Origin: Bacillus sp. ISL-7
GTDB taxonomy: Bacteria > Bacillota > Bacilli > Bacillales_B > DSM-18226
NCBI RefSeq assembly: GCF_018613065.1
Contig: NZ_JAGGQW010000038.1
Coordinates: forward strand, 1-20,672
Direction of reading: 5' to 3'
DNA: 20,672 bases
This document shows positions 7,141 through 14,674 of the stretch, in pieces. Position 1 is the first letter of the stretch. Each line of letters starts with the position of its first letter. The translations under genes and the position numbers were made by a program. The notes beneath the pieces were generated by a model, which did not search any database, was not told the DNA's origin, and saw only the letters and a program-made list of their open reading frames with translations.

Positions 7141-7205
7141 ACGCGCCCTTTTCTGGAATAACGGACTCAAACTACTACTTGTGAATTGTGCCCGATTACG
7201 GAATA
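7141..7205. repeat. Dispersed short repeat, inverted and interrupted copy
   Basis: Read on the minus strand it gives TTCCGTAATCGGGC, about 28 unrelated bases, then TTATTCCAGAAAAGGGCGC. Both outer parts match the copies at 878-933 and 2378-2440, so this looks like a rearranged member of the same family. Confidence 0.4.
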
Positions 7206-7267
7206 AGAATAACATATTTCTTTATCTGCATATTTTACATAATTCGGATTATCGGTTGTTATATTCC

Positions 7268-7951
7268 CTATTTTGCTATTTTTTGAGTTCTACATTTATT
7301 AATGAATGATTGAATTTCGTTCATTATTTGATTCACAATTTGTATTGAAGTATATACATCTTCATTGATTTCTAAGCTATGATTAGCATTTGGAATTATA
7401 ACCGTATGTATTTGATTGTTGCTCTTTATCGCTTGAATTCGGTCTTCAAAAAAATGAGGGTCTTTATCTCCTATAATGCAAAGAGCAGGAAGGTTTTCGC
7501 TTAGCAAAGCGTTATAAACAGTTTCATCCTTTAACAGTGGAGTTAACCAGATTCCATAAGAGGATCGTAAAAGTTCGTTTTGTGTTCGCTCATATGCCAT
7601 AGGAATAGAACCAAGTGACTTATTTACAATATAGTATTGTTCATACTGTGTTTCTTTCAACACATCTTGGATTACAGCTTTTACATCTTCATACATCCAA
7701 TCGTCTTGTTCTTTACCACTAAGTTTAGAGAAATATTCTTTTTTTCTATAATCATAGTTAATGCGAAGAACATCCATATTATTATTTACAAATACACCAG
7801 TTGCATAATAAAAGAGAGGGGCTTGTGTTGTATATCCTAGTCCTGGAAGCATAATACATAGTCCATCGCTTTGCTGATCTTGACGAATCCATAAATAAGG
7901 GATACTAGAATGTTCATTTCTTACTGTTTTACCCTCTATAAAGTTAGTCAA
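7268..7951 (-). CDS. Alpha/beta-hydrolase-fold protein
   Basis: About 227 residues from the TTG at 7951, preceded six bases upstream by GAGGTG. An in-frame GTG at 7960 overlaps that site and is less likely. The fold is shown by IMLPGLGY (oxyanion-hole region, about 33-40), the nucleophile elbow VNKSLGS (Ser about 112), an acid in IGDKDPHF (Asp about 164) and a catalytic His in NANHSLE (about 191). The elbow reads Asn-Lys-Ser-Leu-Gly instead of GxSxG, as in several uncharacterised Bacillus hydrolases. The size is that of a bare catalytic core without a lid, and there is no signal peptide, so it is cytoplasmic. Substrate unknown. It follows the truncated recombinase on the same strand and has no clear partner genes. 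Confidence 0.8.
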   Translation of the reverse strand: MTNFIEGKTVRNEHSSIPYLWIRQDQQSDGLCIMLPGLGYTTQAPLFYYATGVFVNNNMDVLRINYDYRKKEYFSKLSGKEQDDWMYEDVKAVIQDVLKETQYEQYYIVNKSLGSIPMAYERTQNELLRSSYGIWLTPLLKDETVYNALLSENLPALCIIGDKDPHFFEDRIQAIKSNNQIHTVIIPNANHSLEINEDVYTSIQIVNQIMNEIQSFINKCRTQKIAK

Positions 7952-8037
7952 TATTGTCACCTCTACAGTTCAATTTTGATAGTTCGCTTTGCTTTTTTGA
8001 ACATATAACTGAGTTGCTTCTATTAGCTGGTTTCAGA

Positions 8038-8436
8038 TTAACCCTGTAATGTACGATTCGACAATCGCAGCTCCTCCTGGAGCTGAAAATATTCTTCAAA
8101 TGTTTTCTTAAATTGTTTAGGGACTTGTCTCCCTGCACGTTGATGGCATTGTTGAAATGAACTATGTTGACGGTATTCTTCTAGAACCTTAATGCATCTT
8201 ACTTTAAAGACCTGTGAAGCTGAAAGCTTCATGTCGGGCTTAATACCATAATAGTCTGACAAGAAGACCTCTCCCAAATTCAATGAGAAATTTTTGTAAT
8301 CCCTAGTTTCTGCATATGTCTGTAGATGCCTCCAGACAAGTCTATACCGATGTATTGTCCCTTCGGAATAGTTCAAATCATTTAGATGTTGAGTTGACTG
8401 CTGAATTAATTCTATAAGATTAGTAGTACCGGACAT
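8038..8436 (-). pseudogene. Truncated tyrosine recombinase (N-terminal third only)
   Basis: The ATG at 8436 follows AAGGAGGG at good spacing. The 132 codons give a SAM-like N-terminal arm-binding region (LIELIQQSTQHLNDLNYSEG, then TIHRYRLVWRHLQTYAE) like that of roughly 400-residue Bacillus integrases. The product ends abruptly at RLSNRTLQG. The core-binding remainder and the catalytic domain with its Arg, Lys, His, Arg, His and Tyr residues are missing, so it cannot recombine DNA. The bases immediately after the stop lead into the hydrolase gene without any trace of the missing part, so a deletion or a second insertion removed it. The flanking repeats at 8481-8590 are probably its own binding sites. 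Confidence 0.7.
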
Positions 8437-8480
8437 GTTTACCCTCCTTAAAATGTTCGATACTACTTTATCATTAAAAT

Positions 8481-8590
8481 ATTATGCAAAGTTAAATGCT
8501 AAAAATCTTTTGTAAAATCAGGCCTTTAGATTTTAACTTTACATAATAATTGACTTTCCATAAGACGAATTATGTGAAGCTTTGCATAAT
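8481..8590. repeat. Cluster of dif-like recombinase arm sites at the junction with istB
   Basis: ATTATGCAAAGTTAAA (8481-8496) is inversely repeated, with one mismatch, at 8532-8547. AATTATGTGAAGCTTTGCATAATT, a near-perfect 24-base palindrome, covers roughly 8568-8591, and CTTTCCATAA lies between them. The repeated arm TTATGNAAAG resembles the XerD-side arm of Bacillus dif (TTATGTAAACT). The cluster lies between the start of the recombinase fragment and the point where istB homology stops (about 8590). Confidence 0.5.
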
Positions 8591-9096
8591 TCATCTATAA
8601 TGATCAAATCAAATTTGAGCCATCTCTTCTCCATTGCACCTAGCTTGTGCTCTTCATTAGCTAATAGGAGTTCTTCTACTAATTCTGCAGCTGAGATAAA
8701 CTTAACCTTATAGCCATTTTTAATCATTTCAATGCCAAGACCTGTTGCCAGATGCGACTTTCCAGTCCCACTGTTACCTAGAAATATTATGTTTTCCTTT
8801 TTCTCTACAAAATCTCCTTTAGATAGAGTTAGAAAACGATTTCTGTTTAGACTTGGCATCAAACTAAAATCATAGTTATCTAGAGTTTTCTGGACAGGAA
8901 AAGCAGCTTGTTTAAGTCTCCTTTGTCTTTGATTTTCCTCTCTGGACTCTGATTCTACTTCTAATAAAGCCAATAGAAATTCCTCATAGCTCAAGTTACG
9001 ATCCTCAGCCTCTCTTGCGAGAGAACGATATTGTGCTGCAATAGTCGGGATCCGTAGTTGTTTAGTAAGGTGGTCTAAAAGTAGTTCAGTTGTCAT
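8539..9096 (-). pseudogene. istB: istB, IS21 helper ATPase, 3' end lost
   Basis: IstB is the AAA+ ATPase that helps IstA choose and capture target DNA. Residues 1-169 match the family: an N-terminal helical part, Walker A GNSGTGKS at 107-114 and Walker B LIIIDE at 164-169. Directly after DEL the expected continuation (normally GY and another 70-80 residues with the sensor motifs) is replaced by about 15 unrelated codons, CKASHNSSYGKSIIM, encoded by the recombinase-element end. The normal length is near 250 residues. The ATG at 9096 overlaps the end of istA (ATGA), the standard IS21 arrangement for coupled translation. Without the second half it should not function. Confidence 0.85.
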
Positions 9097-10740
9097 TCCC
9101 TAATGCCTCCTGTCAATTGGCCGTACTGTTCTATATTGGATTTTTTCACTTTGTAATCAAGAAGATTAACAGGTGTTTTATCCGCAGGAAGCGTACTTAT
9201 TGGTATGTTCTGGTTTGTAAGTCTTTGTATAATTTCGTGAACATTTTCATATCGGAAAAATTGAGATTTCTCTGCTTCCAATAAGGCTTTCGTTAAATTA
9301 TCCATACCAATATCACGATGGAGGAGGAGAAGTCGAATGAATTTCTATCACCTACAGATCCTTCTTGTTCGCGCATTTTCAAATGGAATCGCTTGAATAC
9401 TTCAGGGATTTCAGTGGATTGGAATGCGTGAGCGTCACGGATTGCACGTGGTTTCTTAAGTAATACTTCTAAATAATGATCCAAAACTGTAATCATTTGA
9501 TTTCTCTCATATGAACGAGTGTGTTCAGCGATCACATCGTTTTGAGCCACTACGATTACACGATCGACAAAAATTTTTGCCCATACAGCTTGTCCAACAA
9601 AGCTATTTGGTACAGAATAACGATTGGTTTCAACTGTAATTAGGGAAGTTTTATTTACTTTACATGATAAAAGCTTACAAGCTTCAAAATTAATCGCAGG
9701 AAGGGGATGAAGATATTCTTTCTCTTTTTCCCACATTTCTAAGACCGTCTCAGATTTATTTGGGACGTGAGTCCTTCCGGCCTCGGTCAAACACCAATTC
9801 AAGAGATAGTCATTCAACTCGTTTAAGGATTGAACTTCAGGGATAGGTACCAAGGCATTTCTTCTTATGTATCCTACTGTTCCTTCGATTCTCCCTTTTT
9901 CGTTACCGCTTGCAGGATTACAGAATTCAGCTTTAAACACGTAATGTGCCTGGAGTCCAATGAAAGACTCCTGTTCTAACCGATCTCTTCCTTGTAGGAT
10001 TTTTTGTACAGCTGTTTTTAAATTATCAAGTAGACCCTCTGTGGGAACGCCTCCTAAAAACTCAAACGCATGGACAAAGCCATCCAGGAATGCTTCCTGT
10101 TTTTCATGAAGGTACGCTCGAACAAACCGCATACGACTTGCGGAGAGTTGAACGCAAAAGAGGAAGATTCGTTGTGTTCGACCCTGTAGAATAATATCCG
10201 CCTCTCCCCAGTCGAATTGGAATTGGTGGCCGAGTTGAAAATCAAGTGGAATAAACACTTCTTGAATTTGGTGCCTACGTTTGGCTACGATTTTACGAAT
10301 GTTAGAGGCAGAACCCTTAAAATCATATTCATCTTGTAATCTACGAAAAATTTTAATAGCTGTATGCTTTTGCTTTTTCCAGTTTTTCCGATCATCTTCT
10401 AGCCATTGATCGATAATGGGAATAACTCGTTTTGTCTCTGGTGAATACTCTTTAGTTCCATACACTTTTTTTCGAAGAACTGTTGTTGGTGCTGTATTGT
10501 GTTTCAGATATTTACTTACAGTATTTCGAGAAATACCAAGTTTTGAAGCAATTTGCCTTTGTGAAAGTCCTTCTACCTCTTTTAAAAATTTGATATTATG
10601 AAATTGAGCCATTTCAATCATCCTTTTCGTCCTCGCTATGAAGTAAGCTTAGTCACTTTCTATCATAGAAGAGGTTTATAGAATTGGAAATTAAGTGGCT
10701 CATTTTTTATGTGATCAAATCATATAAAAGTGGCTCAAAT
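8590..10740 (-). mobile_element. Degraded IS21-family insertion sequence
   Basis: istA and istB lie in the usual order with an ATGA overlap (istA stop 9093-9095, istB start 9096). Upstream of istA, the word AAGTGGCTCA occurs at 10693-10702 and 10728-10737, matching the multiple terminal repeats seen at IS21-family ends, so the right-hand boundary should be near 10740. The other end is lost: istB is cut near 8590 by the recombinase element. No terminal repeat or target duplication can be defined there. With istA frameshifted and istB truncated the element should be immobile. Confidence 0.75.
9093..10621 (-). pseudogene. istA: istA, IS21 transposase, one frameshift
   Basis: DDE transposase of the IS21 family. 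From the start (ATG 10621 or ATG 10612) the frame contains an N-terminal helix-turn-helix (QRQIASKLGISRNTVSKYL, about 21-39) and the catalytic core: Asp137 in FDWGEAD, Asp199 in LLDNLKTAV, and the Glu in NEKGRIEGTVGYIRRN (about 240-255, probably Glu246). A beta-rich C-terminal region follows. Near 9341-9346 the frame breaks: the minus strand has GAAATTC where GAAAATTC would keep it. Adding one A joins the end of the long frame to the segment MDNLTKALLEAEKSQFFRYE and on to the TGA at 9093, giving a full-length protein of roughly 505 residues. This is either a pseudogene or a sequence error. Confidence 0.88.
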
Positions 10741-10757
10741 CTAACTTATCAAAAACA

Positions 10758-11080
10758 GAAAACTCCAAACATCGGGTGACAATCTTTTTACATGCTAGGA
10801 TGAAATATTCCTTTATATGCAAGGGTTCATTCCAAAACTAAACAAACGTTTGATTAACAAAGGAAAAGAGAAATAAGGTCGAAGAATGTAAGATTACAAT
10901 GTTTTTTTCTGATTTTTGAAAATTAAGAAGAAAACTCCAAACATCGGGTGACAATCTTTTTACATGCTAGGATGAAATATTTCTTTATATGCAAGGGTTC
11001 ATTCCAAAACTAAACAAACGTTTGATTAACAAAGGAAAAGAAAAATAAGGTCGAAGAATGTAAGATTACGATGTTTTTTT
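10758..11080. repeat. Two-copy direct repeat, 151-bp unit with 172-bp period
   Basis: 10758-10908 and 10930-11080 are the same 151 bases except for three differences (C/T near 10811, G/A near 10870, A/G near 10899). The 21-base spacer is also loosely echoed after the second copy. Each unit begins GAAAACTCCAAACATCGGGT and contains the 10-base palindrome CAAACGTTTG. No reading frame is supported. It lies between the IS21 end and the phasin-like gene. Possible roles are a duplicated regulatory region, an iteron or centromere-like array, or a non-coding RNA duplicated in tandem. Confidence 0.9.
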
Positions 11081-11293
11081 AAATCTTTTAAGATTAAGAA
11101 AGTAACACCCAATAAATACACAGAAAAATCGTGACAAAATAGAAATTATAGCTCTAGAACAACTTGTGGCTGCAAAAAAATTTTCTAATTTCAATATGTG
11201 CTAAATTCACATCTACTATTATATACACGCCCGGACAACGTATAGTTTATATTTCAAGTAACACCACCAAACGGTCAGCAAGGAGGGTTTGTT

Positions 11294-11719
11294 TTGAAGG
11301 ATAATATAATAAAGGAAAAGAGGTAAAATCACGCAACCATAAAGACTTTAGAAATTCTTTTTTAAATCTTTATCAAGAATCTAAAAGGACCAACAGTGAA
11401 ATCGTTGATAGTGTAAGCGCCCTTTATAAAAAAAATGATGCCTTACAGATTGATTTTCCAGAGCTTACAGACCAATTTCGAGATGTATCTGATCGTGTAG
11501 AGAATCTAGCGTTAACTCCAATTAAATTATCTTTCGATCTAATGGATCGATTTGATAATAACCTTGTGGAAAATAGTGAGAATTATGTACACTATGTAAG
11601 AGAGCGTCGTAACGCCTTGCTAAAAGTTACAAGTGATTATGTAGAAATTGCAAAAAACAACCATAAAAACATCTTTTCCATGATCGAGAAAAGTGTAAAA
11701 GTACATGTAAATAATTAAT
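11294..11719 (+). pseudogene. Helical, possibly phasin-like protein gene with a one-base frameshift
   Basis: AGGAGGG (11281-11287) stands six bases before a TTG at 11294, giving MKDNIIKEK, then a stop at 11324. From 11314 another frame is open to the TAA at 11717-11719. One extra A in the GGAAAAG run (11314-11320) would fuse them into a protein of about 141 residues. Beyond the break there is no early in-frame start, so the sequence as given cannot express the whole. The product is all-helical and amphipathic, without Cys or membrane segments, with stretches such as FPELTDQFRDVSDRVENLAL and TPIKLSFDLMDRFDNN. This composition and the 'TP.K.S' segment recall Bacillus PhaP phasins, which coat polyhydroxyalkanoate granules, but the match is weak and the identity uncertain. 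A terminator follows. Confidence 0.55.
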
Positions 11720-11755
11720 AAGGATAAATCATTAAGATTCATCCTTAAAAATAGT

Positions 11756-11790
11756 AAAGAGACAATCGTTCGGGCGATTGTCTCTTTTTT
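11756..11790 (+). terminator. Rho-independent terminator
   Basis: AAAGAGACAATCG (11756-11768) pairs perfectly with CGATTGTCTCTTT (11775-11787) around the loop TTCGGG, followed by more T residues. It ends the frameshifted helical-protein gene, which supports that this was a real transcription unit. Confidence 0.92.
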
Positions 11791-12168
11791 AAATTCAAAA
11801 TCTATTACTTGGATTATAGTTTAAAAATTTTAACGATAAAACAGTCACTGAGCTATCTGCTTGAACTATGACCTATAAAATGGACCTTCTTAAAAAAACC
11901 TTATAGCTTAAGCAGCTAACAGGTATTGCGATCTGTATGTCAAACAAGCTTCTGAGTCGTATAATAGGCATAGGGAGTCAAGCTCTTTTCTATTCTTGAT
12001 TGTGTTTGTTTCGTCACTTACATTATACAAGAATTTGGGGGGTACTCTTTTTTCATGCCTTGAAACGCTTGGGAGACAAGTGATTAGAATTGTGAAATTC
12101 ATTCAGTTATAAGATTAAATAACTTTATTGTCACTTTCATTAACTCCAATTTTGTTGGATCAATTTTA

Positions 12169-12303
12169 TCAGTTTTCATATTCCTTAAGACTCTTTTTAT
12201 ATTGAGCTGTAAAAATATCTAGATCATGAGTAAATTTAAAGAAGACCAAGCGATACTCTCTTCCGCCTGTTCCAACGGGTAAAATAGCATAAACTCGGCG
12301 TTT
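12169..12303 (-). pseudogene. C-terminal remnant of an unidentified protein
   Basis: A 44-codon frame bounded upstream by a stop (12304-12306) reads RRVYAILPVGTGGREYRLVF and on to KKSLKEYEN and TGA. It has no start codon and no ribosome-binding site, yet its composition is protein-like. I do not recognise the family. It is probably the tail of a gene cut away at the left side of the tRNA-like sequence at 12315-12340. The rest of 11791-12168 shows no supported gene, only a weak minus-strand frame around 11908-12102. Confidence 0.3.
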
Positions 12304-12314
12304 TCATTGTTTGA

Positions 12315-12340
12315 CGTCCCAGAGAGGTTTCGAACCTCCG
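12315..12340 (-). other. tRNA 3'-end-like sequence, candidate attachment site
   Basis: On the minus strand GGAGG TTCGAAA CCTCT forms a standard 5-bp T-arm with a 7-base loop and fits the GTTCRANNC box. It is followed directly by CTGGGAC and G, like an acceptor strand plus discriminator. The D-arm, anticodon arm, 5' acceptor strand and CCA are absent, so it is not a tRNA gene. It sits 14 bases past the stop of a tyrosine recombinase, where integrated elements usually carry their tRNA-derived att repeat. The simple inverted repeat GAGGTT/AACCTC is an alternative explanation. Confidence 0.35.
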
Positions 12341-12353
12341 AACTACAGTTTAG

Positions 12354-13466
12354 TCATCGGTTCTCTCTACGTTTATCTAGAGATTCCGCAGCAAGTCTTG
12401 CTTTTTCTCTAGTGGTATTTATATAAAGCAAAGAAATATCGGAAGAAGTATGTCCGAGTTGGGACATAATCAAAGGAATATCACCATTAGTTTGTTCTGC
12501 CAGGTTCGTAGCATAAGTATGCCTCAGTTTATGGGGGGACATCCTTTTGTCAAACGCCTTAGTGTATTTGTAAACAATGTTTTCAATGGCTCGATTAGTT
12601 AGTGGTTTAGGTTCATTATTGTATAACTTAACATATACAAACTCATTTTCCTCGTTTCTAGCTTTATATCTTTCATTTCTAATGGAAAGATAGTTTTGCA
12701 GGTCGTGCATGCTTGAAGGGGTGACAGATACTGTATCTTTTTTATTTCCTTTCCGTATTACACTGATCTCTTTTGAGGAAAAATCAATATCCTTAATCCT
12801 TAAATTTGATAATTCATTTACCCGTATTCCAGTTCCTAAAAAAAGGGAGAGGATACTAATATTTCGTTCTCTATCACGTTTAAAATATTTAAGTTGAGAA
12901 GGGGAGAGGGAACTCTCATATTCACCCTTTATATAATCTAAGAATTCTAGATCCTTATCTCCAATAAAAATCTTATCAGTTAGTTGTTTAGCTCGCTCAT
13001 TAAAAGTCTGTTTTACTTTGGTTACTTCAATTTTTTGCATAACATTCCTGTGGAAATAGGGTTCATTATTTGCTACTTCCGCTTCGATTGTTAGGTATTT
13101 AAACAAGGAGCGGAGGGAGGACTTATGCCGGTTTACTGTCTTAGCATCAATTTGTTTCGTTTCATCATCCGTTTGTGATACTTTATATTTTTTCCTCGAC
13201 AAAAACTTAAAATAATTCCTGGCTTCATCCAGAGAAAGAGTTGCTAGTGTATCTGTTGGGATATCCTTAATTTGATCACACTTTACAATTCCTTCATTTA
13301 TTAACCAATGAAAGAAATCACGAAAATCTCTAACGTAATTAAAGAGCGTAAGGGGGGAGCGGATGTCTTGTTTAGCATCAACGTATTCCACCACGTAACT
13401 AGGCATTTCTCTGAGCAAGATTTCTAATTGTTTTTCGTACCTTTCATGTTGTTTGGAAATTGCCAT
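12354..13466 (-). CDS. XerS-like tyrosine recombinase/integrase
   Basis: A 370-residue site-specific recombinase that cuts and rejoins DNA through a tyrosine. The start chosen is the ATG at 13466, seven bases after GAGGTG; the frame is open further upstream but that part overlaps the promoter. The N-terminal half is a SAM-like core-binding domain whose wording (MPSYVVEYV...TLFNYVRDFRDFFHWL, and EPYFHRNVM) closely follows streptococcal and bacillar XerS. The catalytic set is complete: Arg215 in GTGIRVNEL, Lys239 in RKGNKK, His312 and Arg315 in PHKLRHTYAT, His339 in QLGHTSS, Tyr348 in LLYIN. It should be active. Candidate roles are resolving plasmid multimers or integrating and excising this region. 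Its promoter contains a LexA box, implying SOS induction. A near-palindromic 26-bp site lies just upstream. Confidence 0.9.
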   Translation of the reverse strand: MAISKQHERYEKQLEILLREMPSYVVEYVDAKQDIRSPLTLFNYVRDFRDFFHWLINEGIVKCDQIKDIPTDTLATLSLDEARNYFKFLSRKKYKVSQTDDETKQIDAKTVNRHKSSLRSLFKYLTIEAEVANNEPYFHRNVMQKIEVTKVKQTFNERAKQLTDKIFIGDKDLEFLDYIKGEYESSLSPSQLKYFKRDRERNISILSLFLGTGIRVNELSNLRIKDIDFSSKEISVIRKGNKKDTVSVTPSSMHDLQNYLSIRNERYKARNEENEFVYVKLYNNEPKPLTNRAIENIVYKYTKAFDKRMSPHKLRHTYATNLAEQTNGDIPLIMSQLGHTSSDISLLYINTTREKARLAAESLDKRRENR

Positions 13467-13499
13467 AAAAAACACCTCAGTAAAATATATTATACTTTC

Positions 13500-13528
13500 A
13501 TTATAGAACAAATGTTCGTATAATACAA
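13500..13528 (-). promoter_or_regulatory. Sigma-A promoter of the recombinase gene
   Basis: On the minus strand TTGTAT (13523-13528) and TATAAT (13500-13505) are separated by exactly 17 bases, 34 bases upstream of the start codon. A LexA-like box fills the spacer. Confidence 0.8.
13505..13518. promoter_or_regulatory. LexA (DinR) box inside the recombinase promoter
   Basis: CGAACATTTGTTCT on the minus strand matches 13 of 14 positions of the Bacillus consensus CGAACRNRYGTTYG read across both strands. Its placement between -35 and -10 would let LexA block the promoter until DNA damage. Confidence 0.7.
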
Positions 13529-13539
13529 TTTTTACGAAT
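13514..13539. repeat. 26-bp inverted motif, copy 1
   Basis: Arms GTTCGTATAAT and TTTTTACGAAT around ACAA. Read on the minus strand it matches the plus strand of 14675-14700 at 23 of 26 positions. It overlaps the -35 element and part of the LexA box. It may be a recombinase binding site or a shared operator. A separate 17-base perfect palindrome centred on ATAATAATATTAT lies at 13548-13564. Confidence 0.6.
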
Positions 13540-13637
13540 TGTTGTTAACATAATAATATTATGTAGTACTTTATTTAATTCTTACTCTTTCAGGTAAATA
13601 ATCTACCAATAAAATCAGAAATGTTGTTATTTCACTT

Positions 13638-13799
13638 TTATTGTTTAACCGGAACCTTTACGTATTGAAGGTCTTGAGAAAGAGAAGCCTTTAGGCGGTC
13701 AATCTCAGCTTCAGCTGCTTCTATAGATTCGAAAACTTCATCAATGCTCATTGCTTCTTTGTTTGTTTTTTTATTAAACACTCTAATTTTATATTTCAT
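13638..13799 (-). CDS. Small conserved-looking protein of unknown function (53 residues)
   Basis: ATG at 13799, seven bases after AAGGAAGG, to TAA at 13638-13640. It starts only 14 bases after the HEPN stop and so belongs to the same transcript. The protein starts MKYKIRVFNKKTNKEAMSID and continues with a short Glu/Ala-rich helix (EVFESIEAAEAEIDRLKASL), probably a coiled coil, then a VKVPVKQ tail. I do not recognise a family. Its place behind a toxin-antitoxin pair suggests a regulator or a passenger gene; neither is shown. It is too short for many gene-calling thresholds, but the ribosome-binding site and spacing support it. Confidence 0.6.
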   Translation of the reverse strand: MKYKIRVFNKKTNKEAMSIDEVFESIEAAEAEIDRLKASLSQDLQYVKVPVKQ

Positions 13800-13813
13800 A
13801 AAAGACGCCTTCC

Positions 13814-14216
13814 TTAATGTTTTAGGACTTGCTTAGTAAAATCAGTAAAATCATCTAAATGTTTTTCAACAATTTGTTCTAAAATACTCACGTTAATAGT
13901 CTGGTAATCATGAACCGCAATATTTCGGAATCCGACCATCGCCTTTAATCGTTTTGCTATTTCCTTATCAATTATTGAACTGGATTCAAGCATATCAAAA
14001 GCATCACGACTGGTTTGTGGTAATCCTAGCCGTTGTTGAGCTACAATATGCATAGCCAGATCAATACAGGCTTCACAGGCACGTTGTATATTTAGAATAA
14101 TGGAGTCTTGTTTGGTATAATCTTTCAAGTTTTCTGGGTTTTGATCATATACATAGAGAATTCTTTTTTTGCTGCGCTCAATAACGCTTATCTTATTTAA
14201 AATAACATCATTTTCA
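13814..14216 (-). pseudogene. hepT: HepT-type HEPN toxin (RNase), start lost by a one-base deficit
   Basis: The HEPN half of an MNT-HEPN toxin-antitoxin pair; HepT proteins are RNases that cut RNA and arrest growth. The domain reads NDVILNKISVIERSKKRI, then NIQRACEACIDLAMHI, QTSRDAFDML and the signature RNIAVHDY, which is the RX4HXY catalytic motif, close in wording to the Shewanella HepT toxin. As given, the frame runs in from mntA with no internal start, so antitoxin tail and toxin appear fused. The minus strand at about 14207-14216 reads ATGAAAATGATG; one more A gives ATGAAAAATGAT, which would create both a mntA stop (TGA) and a clean toxin start MKNDVILNK. Either a real fusion or a sequence error. 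The Tyr of HDY is the residue that the antitoxin AMPylates in the studied system. Confidence 0.75.
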
Positions 14217-14622
14217 TAGATAGTCCCGCTTGCATCTACATTTTCTATAATTAATTTACGTTCTTCATTTAACTTTGCGTACATACTTAAAGCTGTCATC
14301 TCAATATTCATCCTTAATGTTTCATCATTGGAGAAAATCACTTTTCCAGTTGAAAAGATTTGTGCTTGGAAGACTGTAGATGCATGGTTTAAATCGACTA
14401 AGTCGACATCTATTTTGAGAATATCCGCCAGCTCTTGGGCTAACATAAAAACTTCATAGGATGTAAGATTTCGCTCTTTATTATAAAAGCTATATCAATG
14501 TCACTTTCTTTATGTGTTGTACCATTAGCAAAGGAACCAAAGACAATGATAAAGGAGGGATTGATTTTACTGATTAAGAATTCTTGAGCTTTCTCGAGAA
14601 TGTTATTTGTGATAGGGATCAC
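14208..14622 (-). pseudogene. mntA: MntA-type minimal nucleotidyltransferase antitoxin, frameshifted
   Basis: The antitoxin partner; MntA enzymes transfer AMP to the HEPN toxin and silence it. From a GTG at 14622 the product carries the nucleotidyltransferase signature GS-X10-DxD exactly (Gly29 Ser30, Asp41, Asp43 in GSFANGTTHKESDIDIAF). It then leaves frame after KSE and stops near 14443. The continuation is found in another frame: LTSYEVFMLAQELADILKID, then VDLVDLNHASTVF up to ERKLIIENVD. This C-terminal half is typical of MntA. One added A in the run at about 14469-14473 (minus GAAATC to GAAAATC) restores about 137 residues. As written, the antitoxin would be inactive while the toxin domain remains encoded, an unstable state that favours a sequence error or loss of toxin expression. 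Confidence 0.78.
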
Positions 14623-14643
14623 CCCAAGTGGATTATATTGTAT

Positions 14644-14672
14644 ATTATACCAAACATTTGATCTTGATACAA
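14644..14672 (-). promoter_or_regulatory. Sigma-A promoter of the mntA-hepT operon
   Basis: Minus strand TTGTAT (14667-14672) and TATAAT (14644-14649), spacer exactly 17 bases, 22 bases before the GTG start. Both hexamers are identical to those of the recombinase promoter at 13500-13528. Confidence 0.75.
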
Positions 14673-14674
14673 TT

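Noticed and set aside
6937..7215. A 92-codon minus-strand frame with a hydrophobic end
   Set aside because: It crosses the dispersed repeat and the hairpin at 7011-7063 and has no ribosome-binding site. The hydrophobic tail is what AT-rich intergenic DNA gives by chance.
11908..12102. A 64-codon minus-strand frame
   Set aside because: No ribosome-binding site at its ATG and no family. It could be a remnant, but nothing beyond the open frame supports it.
12315..12340. A complete tRNA gene
   Set aside because: Only the T-arm and a 3' acceptor-like strand are present. No anticodon arm, D-arm or matching 5' strand was found nearby.
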